From the NCBI GenBank assembly GCA_003694975.1, contig RFJH01000076.1, positions 1 to 10,491 of the forward strand: 10,491 bases of DNA. Reading direction: 5' to 3'. Position 1 is the first letter of the stretch. Every line of letters starts with the position of its first letter. Shown here piece after piece: positions 1-5,160 of this stretch. A model generated the notes under the pieces. It was not told the DNA's origin. It saw nothing but the letters and a program-made list of their open reading frames with translations, and ran no database searches. The DNA is from Anaerolineae bacterium. GTDB taxonomy: Bacteria; Chloroflexota; Anaerolineae; Anaerolineales; Villigracilaceae. A program made the position numbers and the translations under genes.

Positions 1-98
1 ACCGTTTCAATGCCGTTCTTGCGCGCCACTTCGAGCATGGCCTGAGTATCGGCGTTGATGCTGCGGTGCTTGAAACCGTTGCCGCTGAAGGTTGTCAT
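1..98 (-). CDS. cooS: Anaerobic (Ni-Fe) carbon monoxide dehydrogenase catalytic subunit, N-terminal part only
   Basis: Only the first 32 codons lie in the window; the gene runs off the left edge. The visible peptide starts MTTFSGNGFKHRSINADTQA and continues MLEVARKNGIETV. This matches the start of CooS proteins, where a segment of the type S-x(5)-Q-x-ML-x(2)-A-x(3)-GI-x-TV precedes WDRYE and the cysteines of the D and B clusters. CooS interconverts CO and CO2 at a Ni-4Fe-5S cluster, either for CO oxidation or in the Wood-Ljungdahl pathway. The ATG is 3 nt beyond the cooF stop and is served by a strong Shine-Dalgarno (GAAAGGAG, 107-114 on the minus strand) inside the end of cooF, so the two genes are almost certainly cotranscribed and translationally linked. 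All catalytic residues lie outside the window, so the family call rests on the N-terminus and on the CooF partner. Confidence 0.85.
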   Translation of the reverse strand, partial: MTTFSGNGFKHRSINADTQAMLEVARKNGIET

Positions 99-101
99 GG
101 C

Positions 102-737
102 TTATGCTCCTTTCTTGCCGTTCGTGTTCAGATGAGTCACGGCTGCGCCGAAGCCCCGCCAGGCAGTGACATTGGCCGGGACGGCTTCGATCTGTGTGCT
201 GACCTGGCCAACGGCCACCGAGACGAACTCCGAGTAGCGTGTGCGGGAGGCTTTGACCAGTTCGTTAATCTCGCCGAATTGCAACGCTTCTACCTTGCAT
301 GTCTCTACGCAGGCCGGGATCTGCCCCTGACGTTGACGGTCAATGCAGTGGTCGCATTTAAGCGCAACCGCCGCTTTCTCGGGCGCGGCGGGGGAAGCAT
401 GATAACTGATGACGTCGAAGGGGCAGACCATGGCGCACATGCCGCAGGCGATGCACTTGCGCGCTTCGATGAGCACGATATCGGGATAGTCCGATGGGCG
501 ATAGATTGCTCCCGTCGGGCAGGCCGTCATGCACGGTGCCGGGTTGCAATGGCGGCACTTATTCGGGAACGACGTGTTCATCGTCAGGCCCGGTTCGACA
601 TGGATGCGAGGTTTCGGCGCGGGTGACTCGAAAACGGCCAGGAAGAGGTTCTTACTCTCTGAATGGGCTACTGCACAGGCAGCCTCACATTGCCGGCAGC
701 CAATGCAGCGTTCTGGGTGAACGAAGACCGTTTTCAT
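102..737 (-). CDS. cooF: CooF-like four-cluster ferredoxin, electron carrier for CO dehydrogenase
   Basis: A 211-residue polyferredoxin with 16 cysteines in four groups: C11/C14/C17/C21, C61/C64/C69/C73 (followed by PTG), C95/C98/C101/C105 (followed by PFD) and C128/C131/C143/C147. The spacing is that of the CooF/HycB/DmsB-type family, which binds four [4Fe-4S] clusters. CooF passes electrons from CooS to a membrane hydrogenase or another acceptor; the acceptor is not in this window. There is no signal peptide or membrane segment, so the protein is cytoplasmic. After about residue 155 the sequence is a divergent tail of some 55 residues, slightly longer than in the Rhodospirillum-type protein. 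The ATG at 737 has AAGGAA about 8 nt upstream. HycB, HydN and DmsB relatives share the cysteine pattern; the cooS start directly downstream favours CooF. Confidence 0.9.
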   Translation of the reverse strand: MKTVFVHPERCIGCRQCEAACAVAHSESKNLFLAVFESPAPKPRIHVEPGLTMNTSFPNKCRHCNPAPCMTACPTGAIYRPSDYPDIVLIEARKCIACGMCAMVCPFDVISYHASPAAPEKAAVALKCDHCIDRQRQGQIPACVETCKVEALQFGEINELVKASRTRYSEFVSVAVGQVSTQIEAVPANVTAWRGFGAAVTHLNTNGKKGA

Positions 738-1032
738 TCCCGAGTTCCTTTCTTCTCTTCAAGCCGAAGTGTTTTCTACGATGTCCCACGTTGCCGGTAT
801 GGCAGCGCGGGAAGAGACCTTTGCAGTGGGGAAAGAGACGCGAACGATTGTGATGCGCGACACCTCCTTTCTCCAGGCATAGTTCCCCCGCTCCCTGGTA
901 AAACGTGTGGCATTTCTCCTCATACTGATCTTGCACCGGAGCACCCGAGAACGGAACATTGCCTTGCCGCAGCAGGCGAGATGCTGGGCTGCACGTTCTT
1001 TTGGGTTCCCGGCGCGTTTGCTCCTCAGCGCT
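738..1032 (-). other. Long untranslated leader of cooF, with a possible structured RNA
   Basis: No convincing gene occupies these roughly 295 nt. If the minus-strand promoter at 1033-1062 is used, this is the cooF leader. On the minus strand CCGGGAAC (1012-1005) can pair with GTTCTCGG (952-945), eight pairs including one G-U. The opposite strand would have an A-C mismatch there, which fits a minus-strand RNA better. Inside it, GCAGC (992-988) can pair with GCTGC (973-969). Further down, CCAGG and CCTGG (898-873) flank a 16-nt loop. An AAAGGAGG near 862-869 is not followed by a start codon at useful spacing. I could not match the segment to a known riboswitch class. Open frames here have unlikely compositions. 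Confidence 0.4.
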
Positions 1033-1062
1033 ATTGTATAACGACAGTGTGTGGCCGTTCAA
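1033..1062 (-). promoter_or_regulatory. Candidate sigma-70-type promoter for cooF-cooS
   Basis: Read on the minus strand: TTGAAC (1062-1057), an 18-nt spacer, and TACAAT (1038-1033, five of six consensus bases). The predicted start is near 1026, about 290 nt before the cooF ATG. No better promoter was found closer to the gene. The match is good for the -10 and moderate for the -35. Confidence 0.45.
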
Positions 1063-1063
1063 C

Positions 1064-1075
1064 TGATAATTGTCA
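1064..1075. promoter_or_regulatory. FNR/CRP-family-like dyad in the divergent intergenic region
   Basis: TGATAATTGTCA is a near-perfect dyad (TGA-y-AATT-r-TCA) resembling the FNR consensus TTGAT-N4-ATCAA in its inner bases. Its centre is about 43 nt upstream of the start predicted for the cooF promoter and abuts the weak -35, which is the usual position for class II activation by CRP/FNR-family regulators. CO-responsive CooA belongs to that family. The site is also about 56 nt upstream of the predicted aminotransferase start. The dyad is seen; the regulator is inferred. Confidence 0.4.
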
Positions 1076-1089
1076 CTTTTTCCTTTCCC

Positions 1090-1119
1090 TCGACTCACCT
1101 TTTGCTTTTGTGATAGGAT
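1090..1119 (+). promoter_or_regulatory. Candidate extended -10 promoter of the aminotransferase gene
   Basis: TCGACT (1090-1095), an 18-nt spacer, and TAGGAT (1114-1119) preceded by TGA, which forms an extended -10. The predicted transcript starts near 1126, about 58 nt before the ATG. The groES promoter in this window has the same TGATA-nn-AT arrangement. Confidence 0.45.
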
Positions 1120-1124
1120 TCGGC

Positions 1125-1168
1125 TGCCTGGAAACACCCTTCGTTGGAGGGCGAAAGGCAACTTTTTG
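1125..1168 (+). promoter_or_regulatory. Nested hairpin with T-run in the aminotransferase leader
   Basis: TGCCT (1125-1129) pairs with AGGCA (1156-1160) and encloses CCCT (1137-1140) pairing with AGGG (1148-1151). Five T residues follow at 1163-1167. The whole element lies between the predicted transcription start and the ribosome binding site (GAGG, 1174-1177), so it could act as a small attenuator. The stems are short, and no known riboswitch was recognised. Confidence 0.3.
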
Positions 1169-1183
1169 TCTCCGAGGTTTGCT

Positions 1184-2539
1184 ATGTTCGATGTGTCCGA
1201 TTCCGAAATCCTTCCCCTCTCCCGTGAGCACATTTTCTTCACCTGGTCGGCACAGGCGAGGGTGAATCCAATCCCGGTGAAACGCGCCGAAGGGGTGTAT
1301 TTCTGGGACATTGAGGGGAAGCGCTACCTGGACTTCAACTCGATGACGATGTGCGTCAACATCGGTCACGGCGATCGGCGCGTGATCGAGGCCATGAAGC
1401 GTCAACTGGACGAACTGCCCTACACCGCGCCCGGCATGACGAACCGCATCCGCGCCCTGGCGGGCAGGGTGGTGAGCGAGGTCACACCGCATCGCGCGCT
1501 GACCAAGGTCCTCTTCACCCTCGGCGGCGCGGACGCGAACGAGAACGCCATCAAACTGGCGCGCGCCTATACGGGACGCTTCAAAATCCTGACCCGCTAC
1601 CGCTCTTACCACGGCGCGACCGCCGGGGCGATGGCCCTGACCGGTGACCCACGCCGCACGGCCTGGGAACCCGGCGTGATGCCCGGCGTGGTGCACTTCC
1701 TCGACCCTTACCGCTACCGCTCGACGTTCCACCGCACCAACCCGGATATCTCCGAGGCGGACTTCGCCCAGGATTATCTCAATCACCTCGAAGAAATCAT
1801 CCGCTACGAGGGACCGGAGACCATCGCGGCCATCCTGATCGAACCGGTCACGGGGACGAATGGGGTCATCATCCCGCCGGAGGGGTATTTGCAAGGGGTG
1901 CGCGCCTTGTGCGATCAGTACGGCATCCTCCTCATCGCCGATGAAGTGATGAGTGGCTTCGGTCGCACGGGGAAGTGGTTTGCCGTAGAGCATTGGGATG
2001 TGGTGCCGGATATCATCACCATGGCGAAAGGGCTGACATCGGCCTACGCGCCGCTGGGAGCGGTGGCGATGAAGCCGGAGATCGCGGCGTATTTCAACGA
2101 GCGTGTCTATTGGGGCGGGCTGACGTACACGTCCCATCCCGTCTCGCTGGCGGCGGCGGTGGCGAACATCCGCGTCATGCAGGAGGACCACCTGGTCGAG
2201 CGCGCGGCACGCCTGGGTCCGGTGTTGAGGCGCATGTTGAACGATCTGGGGGAGGCACACCCCTCGGTCGGGGAGGTGCGTTCGATTGGGTTGTTCGGCG
2301 TCATCGAGTTGGTCAAGAACCGGAAGACGAAGGAGCCGATGTCGCCCTGGAACCGTTCCAGTCCGCCGATGGAGGCGTTGCGCTCGTACTGCCTGGAACA
2401 CGGTCTTTTCCTGTACACGCACTGGCACACGGTGTTGATCATCCCGCCGTTGGTGATTACAGAGGAGCAACTCGCCGAGGGGATGGCCATTCTGGATCGG
2501 GCGCTGCGGATCACGGATGAGGCGGTGGAGGAGGTGTAA
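1184..2539 (+). CDS. Class III PLP-dependent aminotransferase, taurine/omega-amino acid:pyruvate type
   Basis: A 451-residue fold-type I, class III aminotransferase that would move an amino group from an omega- or alpha-amino donor to a 2-oxo acid using pyridoxal phosphate. Visible hallmarks are the N-terminal block HIFFTWSAQ-x-NPIPV (17-31), GGADANENAIK (114-124, phosphate binding), RSYHG (140-144, ring stacking), ADEVMSGFGRTG (252-263, with D253 for the pyridine nitrogen), and AKG with Schiff-base lysine K282. The HxFFTWSAQ start, GDPRR (155-158) and VPD-near-K region resemble taurine-pyruvate and taurine-2-oxoglutarate aminotransferases and the many loosely annotated relatives called 'aspartate aminotransferase family'. 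Substrate cannot be fixed from sequence, and no taurine or sulfonate genes are nearby. The ATG at 1184 is chosen because GAGG sits 6 nt before it and the homology begins there; the frame is open further upstream only across the promoter. It is transcribed divergently from cooF and followed by the groES promoter. Confidence 0.88.
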   Translation: MFDVSDSEILPLSREHIFFTWSAQARVNPIPVKRAEGVYFWDIEGKRYLDFNSMTMCVNIGHGDRRVIEAMKRQLDELPYTAPGMTNRIRALAGRVVSEVTPHRALTKVLFTLGGADANENAIKLARAYTGRFKILTRYRSYHGATAGAMALTGDPRRTAWEPGVMPGVVHFLDPYRYRSTFHRTNPDISEADFAQDYLNHLEEIIRYEGPETIAAILIEPVTGTNGVIIPPEGYLQGVRALCDQYGILLIADEVMSGFGRTGKWFAVEHWDVVPDIITMAKGLTSAYAPLGAVAMKPEIAAYFNERVYWGGLTYTSHPVSLAAAVANIRVMQEDHLVERAARLGPVLRRMLNDLGEAHPSVGEVRSIGLFGVIELVKNRKTKEPMSPWNRSSPPMEALRSYCLEHGLFLYTHWHTVLIIPPLVITEEQLAEGMAILDRALRITDEAVEEV

Positions 2540-2560
2540 CTTTTTCCCTCTTTCCGCATC

Positions 2561-2569
2561 TGATACAAT
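2561..2569 (+). promoter_or_regulatory. Candidate extended -10 promoter of groES
   Basis: TGA followed by TACAAT (2564-2569) forms an extended -10 about 42 nt before the groES ATG. The -35 region is only a T-rich stretch (around 2540-2546). There is no CIRCE element (TTAGCACTC-N9-GAGTGCTAA) between 2540 and 2611, so HrcA control of this copy is not supported. Confidence 0.45.
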
Positions 2570-2611
2570 GGCATTAATCCCGAATACTATTCCACGCGAG
2601 GAGTGTGTACA

Positions 2612-2893
2612 ATGAGTGAGAAGATCAATATCGAACCTCTGGGCAATCGTGTGCTGGTCCGTCCCATTGAGCAAGAAGCGAAGACGTCCAGCGGGATCCT
2701 CTTGCCCGAAACGGCGAAAGAGAAGCCCCAGATGGGGGAAGTGATGGCCGTGGGCGATGATGAGGAGATGCCGGTCAAGGTGGGGCAGAAGGTGCTTTTC
2801 CCCAAGTACACCGGCACGGAGATCAAACTGGATGGCGTCGAGTACATCATCATGGACGCCACCGATTTGCTGGCCGTTGTGAAGGATAAATAA
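2612..2893 (+). CDS. groES: Co-chaperonin GroES (Cpn10) with shortened roof loop
   Basis: A 93-residue GroES. The fold signature is intact: IEPLGNRVLVRPIE (7-20), a mobile loop with SSGILLPETAKEKPQ (26-40) that contacts GroEL, GEVMAVG (42-48), VKVGQKVLF (55-63) and the C-terminal TDLLAVV (84-90). Compared with the 97-residue E. coli protein, the roof hairpin between GEVLAVG and VKVG is about eight residues shorter (DDEEMP here), so the heptamer dome would be more open. The ATG at 2612 is preferred because GAGGAG (2598-2603) lies 8 nt upstream; a GTG three codons earlier overlaps that site. No groEL follows, so the chaperonin partner must be encoded elsewhere. trxB lies 61 nt downstream on the same strand with no obvious promoter between, so cotranscription is likely. 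Confidence 0.95.
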   Translation: MSEKINIEPLGNRVLVRPIEQEAKTSSGILLPETAKEKPQMGEVMAVGDDEEMPVKVGQKVLFPKYTGTEIKLDGVEYIIMDATDLLAVVKDK

Positions 2894-2905
2894 CATTTGC
2901 TGTTG

Positions 2906-2932
2906 CGGGCGGCGCGCGAGAGGCGCCGCCCG
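2906..2932 (+). other. GC-rich hairpin between groES and trxB
   Basis: A perfect 10-bp stem, CGGGCGGCGC (2906-2915) with GCGCCGCCCG (2923-2932), around a 7-nt loop. No T-run follows, so it is not a standard intrinsic terminator. It more likely stabilises the groES message or lowers trxB expression relative to groES. Confidence 0.6.
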
Positions 2933-2954
2933 ACCTGACAGCGTGGGAGACGAT

Positions 2955-3926
2955 ATGGTTGAACTGAATTTGACGAATCTGGGCGCTTCCGACGCGGGCG
3001 AGGGGAAGGTGCACAAGGTGCTCATCCTGGGCTCCGGCCCGGCCGGCCTGACGGCGGCTCTCTACGCGGCGCGCGCCGAACTGGAACCGCTCGTTCTGAC
3101 CGGCATGGAACTGGGTGGCCAGGCCGCACTGACCTATACCATTGAAAACTATCCCGGCTTCCCCGATGGCGTCGGTGGCAGCGAACTGGGGGAACTCTTC
3201 CAGAAACAGGCCGAGCGCTTCGGTGCGAAGATCGAGTTCGATACCGCCCGGGCGGTGGACCTTTCACAGCGCCCCTTCCGCATCACGGGCGAGAACGGCA
3301 AGTATCTGGCCGAGACGCTGATCATCGCCACCGGTGCCAGCCCGAATCACCTCAACGTGCCCGGCGAGCAGGAATTGACCGGTCGCGGCGTCTCGTATTG
3401 TGCCACTTGCGATGGCTGGTTCTTCAAGGATAAGAAAGTCGTCGTGGTCGGCGGCGGCGATAGCGCCCTCGAAGAAGGCCTTTTCCTGACGCGCTATGCT
3501 ACCTCGGTGACTGTGATTCATCGCCGCGATCAACTGCGCGCCGGCCCCGTCCTGCAAAAGCGTGCCTTTGCTCACGAGAAGATCGATTTCATCTGGGATA
3601 CGGTCGTCACCGAGATTGTCGGCACGGACAAAGTGGAAGCCGTCCAACTGAAGAACGTCAAGACGGGCGAGGAATCCACCTTTGAGACGGACGGGGTGTT
3701 CATCTTCATCGGTCACACGCCGAATACGCAGTTGTTCAAGGGGCAGTTGGAGATGGACGAGCGCGGCTATCTGAAGGTGGATTCCCGGATGCGTACCAGC
3801 GTCCCCGGTGTGTTCGCGGCGGGCGAGGCAGCCGATCCACACTACCGCCAGGTCATCACCTCGGCGGGGATGGGCGCTGCGGCGGCCATCGAGGCCTATC
3901 GTCTCCTGGAGAGCGAGAGTGCGTAA
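2955..3926 (+). CDS. trxB: Thioredoxin reductase (NADPH, FAD)
   Basis: A 323-residue low-molecular-weight thioredoxin reductase that transfers electrons from NADPH through FAD and a redox-active disulfide to thioredoxin. Motifs in order: FAD-binding GSGPAG (26-31), GGQ (54-56), ATG (125-127), active-site C149-A-T-C152, NADPH-binding GGGDSA (166-171), HRRDQLR (189-195, the 2'-phosphate recognition motif), and the second FAD motif GVFAAGEAAD (285-294) followed by YRQV. The usual GDV-x-D of the last motif is GEAAD here. About 14 extra residues precede the usual start of the family. The ATG at 2955 has GGAG (2946-2949) 5 nt upstream; a GTG four codons earlier overlaps this ribosome site and is less likely. 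It follows groES across a hairpin and is closed by a terminator. The HRR motif supports NADPH rather than ferredoxin dependence. Confidence 0.94.
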   Translation: MVELNLTNLGASDAGEGKVHKVLILGSGPAGLTAALYAARAELEPLVLTGMELGGQAALTYTIENYPGFPDGVGGSELGELFQKQAERFGAKIEFDTARAVDLSQRPFRITGENGKYLAETLIIATGASPNHLNVPGEQELTGRGVSYCATCDGWFFKDKKVVVVGGGDSALEEGLFLTRYATSVTVIHRRDQLRAGPVLQKRAFAHEKIDFIWDTVVTEIVGTDKVEAVQLKNVKTGEESTFETDGVFIFIGHTPNTQLFKGQLEMDERGYLKVDSRMRTSVPGVFAAGEAADPHYRQVITSAGMGAAAAIEAYRLLESESA

Positions 3927-3951
3927 TCCCGTCCTTGTAGGGCGTAATATG

Positions 3952-4000
3952 GAGAGGTTCATGGTATCTCATAGGATGCCGCGAACCTCTCATTGTTTTA
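3952..4000 (+). terminator. Intrinsic terminator after trxB
   Basis: GAGAGGTTC (3952-3960) pairs with GAACCTCTC (3983-3991). Within the loop GGTATC (3963-3968) pairs with GATGCC (3975-3980, one G-U), giving a long two-part stem. The T-rich stretch TTGTTTTA follows at 3993-4000. It lies 26 nt after the trxB stop. Confidence 0.7.
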
Positions 4001-4028
4001 TGGGAGACGCTTTCCGGATGCGTGCTCG

Positions 4029-4049
4029 TGTCACACAAAAAATGTGACA
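4029..4049. promoter_or_regulatory. Perfect 7-bp dyad upstream of mdh, candidate operator
   Basis: TGTCACA (4029-4035) and TGTGACA (4043-4049) form a perfect inverted repeat around an A-rich 7-nt spacer. Half-sites are in the opposite order to a CRP site (TGTGA-N6-TCACA), so a CRP match is not claimed. The centre is about 50 nt before the start predicted from the TATAGT boxes. A-rich spacing and the lack of a T-run argue against a terminator. Confidence 0.45.
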
Positions 4050-4075
4050 AATGGGACTATCTCACTCTCGAAGTT

Positions 4076-4086
4076 TATAGTATAGT
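4076..4086 (+). promoter_or_regulatory. Candidate -10 region of mdh
   Basis: Two overlapping TATAGT hexamers (4076-4081 and 4081-4086) lie 34-44 nt before the mdh ATG. No good -35 is present at 16-18 nt, which fits a promoter that depends on an activator such as one bound at the adjacent dyad. The dependence is inference. Confidence 0.4.
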
Positions 4087-4119
4087 CCTTCACGTTTCAT
4101 TTCTTGCTGGAGGATGAAA

Positions 4120-5061
4120 ATGAAAGGTAAAGTTTCTATTATCGGTGCCGGCATGACCGGCTCCACGACAGCACACTGGCTGGCGGAGCGAGAAATCGCC
4201 GATCTGGTGCTGGTAGATATCGTGGAAGGAATGCCCCAGGGCAAAGCCCTGGATTTGCAGGAAGCCTTGCCCATTATCGGCAAGGACGTGACGGTGGTCG
4301 GGAGCAACGATTACGAGGCCACCTCCGGCTCGGATATCGTGGTCATCACGGCGGGACTGCCGCGCAAGCCGGGGATGTCGCGCGAGGATTTGCTTGCCAA
4401 GAACGCAAATATCGTCGCGAATGTGACGCGCGAAACGCTTAAATACTCCCCGGAGGCCATCTTCATTGTTCTGACCAACCCCTTGGACACGATGGCCTAT
4501 CTGACGATGAAGGTGGGCAACCTGCCACCGCATCGCGTGGTGGGACAGGCCGGCATCCTGGATTCGGCGCGTATGCGCGCCTTCGTCGCTATGGAGACCG
4601 GGGTCAGCGTGGAGAATATCCATTGCTACGTGCTCGGTGGACATGGCGATTCGATGGTCCCCCTGACGCGCCATTCCAATATCGCCGGTGTCCCCTTGCG
4701 GGATTACATCCCTGAGGAGAGACTGGCCGCCATCGTGGAGCGCACGCGCAAAGGTGGCGGGGAGATCGTCAGTCTGCTGAAGACCGGCTCGGCATACTAC
4801 GCGCCGGCTGCGGCCCTCGCTCAGATGGTAGATGCCATTCTCAAAGATAAGCACCTGATCGTCCCGGCGGCAGCGTATATGCAAGGGGAGTATGGCTTGA
4901 GCGATATTTTCTTCGGTGTGCCTGTGATGCTGGGGCGCAAAGGCGTGGAAAAAATCATCGAATACGACCTGGACGATGACGAACGCGCTGCCCTGGAGAA
5001 ATCTGCGGAGGCGGTGCGTCAGTCCATTGCGACCTTGCATGAGTTGATGGATTTGTCGTAG
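4120..5061 (+). CDS. mdh: NAD-dependent malate dehydrogenase
   Basis: A 313-residue LDH-like malate dehydrogenase that interconverts malate and oxaloacetate. Seen in order: Rossmann motif GAGMTG (9-14), the acidic D33 at the end of beta-2 that favours NAD over NADP, the mobile-loop segment LPRKPGMSR (80-88) with R82 and R88 (an Arg where lactate dehydrogenase has Gln, setting malate specificity), TNPLD (119-123), LDSAR (147-151, with D148 and R151), and GGHGDSMVPL (173-182) with catalytic H175. The length is normal for the tetrameric bacterial type. The ATG at 4120 is preferred over the one at 4114 because GGAGG (4109-4113) stands 6 nt before the former and touches the latter. gltA, encoding the enzyme that consumes oxaloacetate, follows after 99 nt on the same strand. 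Confidence 0.95.
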   Translation: MKGKVSIIGAGMTGSTTAHWLAEREIADLVLVDIVEGMPQGKALDLQEALPIIGKDVTVVGSNDYEATSGSDIVVITAGLPRKPGMSREDLLAKNANIVANVTRETLKYSPEAIFIVLTNPLDTMAYLTMKVGNLPPHRVVGQAGILDSARMRAFVAMETGVSVENIHCYVLGGHGDSMVPLTRHSNIAGVPLRDYIPEERLAAIVERTRKGGGEIVSLLKTGSAYYAPAAALAQMVDAILKDKHLIVPAAAYMQGEYGLSDIFFGVPVMLGRKGVEKIIEYDLDDDERAALEKSAEAVRQSIATLHELMDLS

Positions 5062-5081
5062 TCTCCATCTCCAAGACGCTG

Positions 5082-5117
5082 AGTGGGGTGGTCTTCTCAC
5101 CACCCCGCTACACTATT
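5082..5117 (+). terminator. Hairpin after mdh, probable weak terminator or partial read-through element
   Basis: AGTGGGGTGGT (5082-5092) pairs with ACCACCCCGCT (5099-5109), 11 bp including one G-U, with a CTTCTC loop. The trailing sequence ACACTATTTT is only moderately T-rich, so termination may be partial and some transcripts could run into gltA. Confidence 0.5.
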
Positions 5118-5160
5118 TTAGCGACCTGAGAGGTTGAATTCTATCTTAAGGAGAGCAACA

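Noticed and set aside
759..959. A 66-codon minus-strand frame between cooF and its promoter
   Set aside because: Unnatural amino-acid composition and no ribosome site at usable spacing; the AAAGGAGG inside it directly touches a GTG. Better explained as leader.
738..1032. A cobalamin riboswitch before cooF
   Set aside because: Some fragments looked B12-box-like, but GCCACTG and the AGCC-x-GGAGACC-type box are missing.
2540..2611. A CIRCE/HrcA operator before groES
   Set aside because: No TTAGCACTC or GAGTGCTAA half-site is present.
1073..3025. A 650-codon minus-strand open frame
   Set aside because: It lies opposite the aminotransferase, groES and the start of trxB, and its His/Arg-rich content is typical of an antisense shadow in GC-rich DNA.
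4029..4049. Reading the mdh dyad as a CRP or Rex site
   Set aside because: The half-sites are in reverse order (TCACA first, TGTGA second) and the spacing does not match either consensus.
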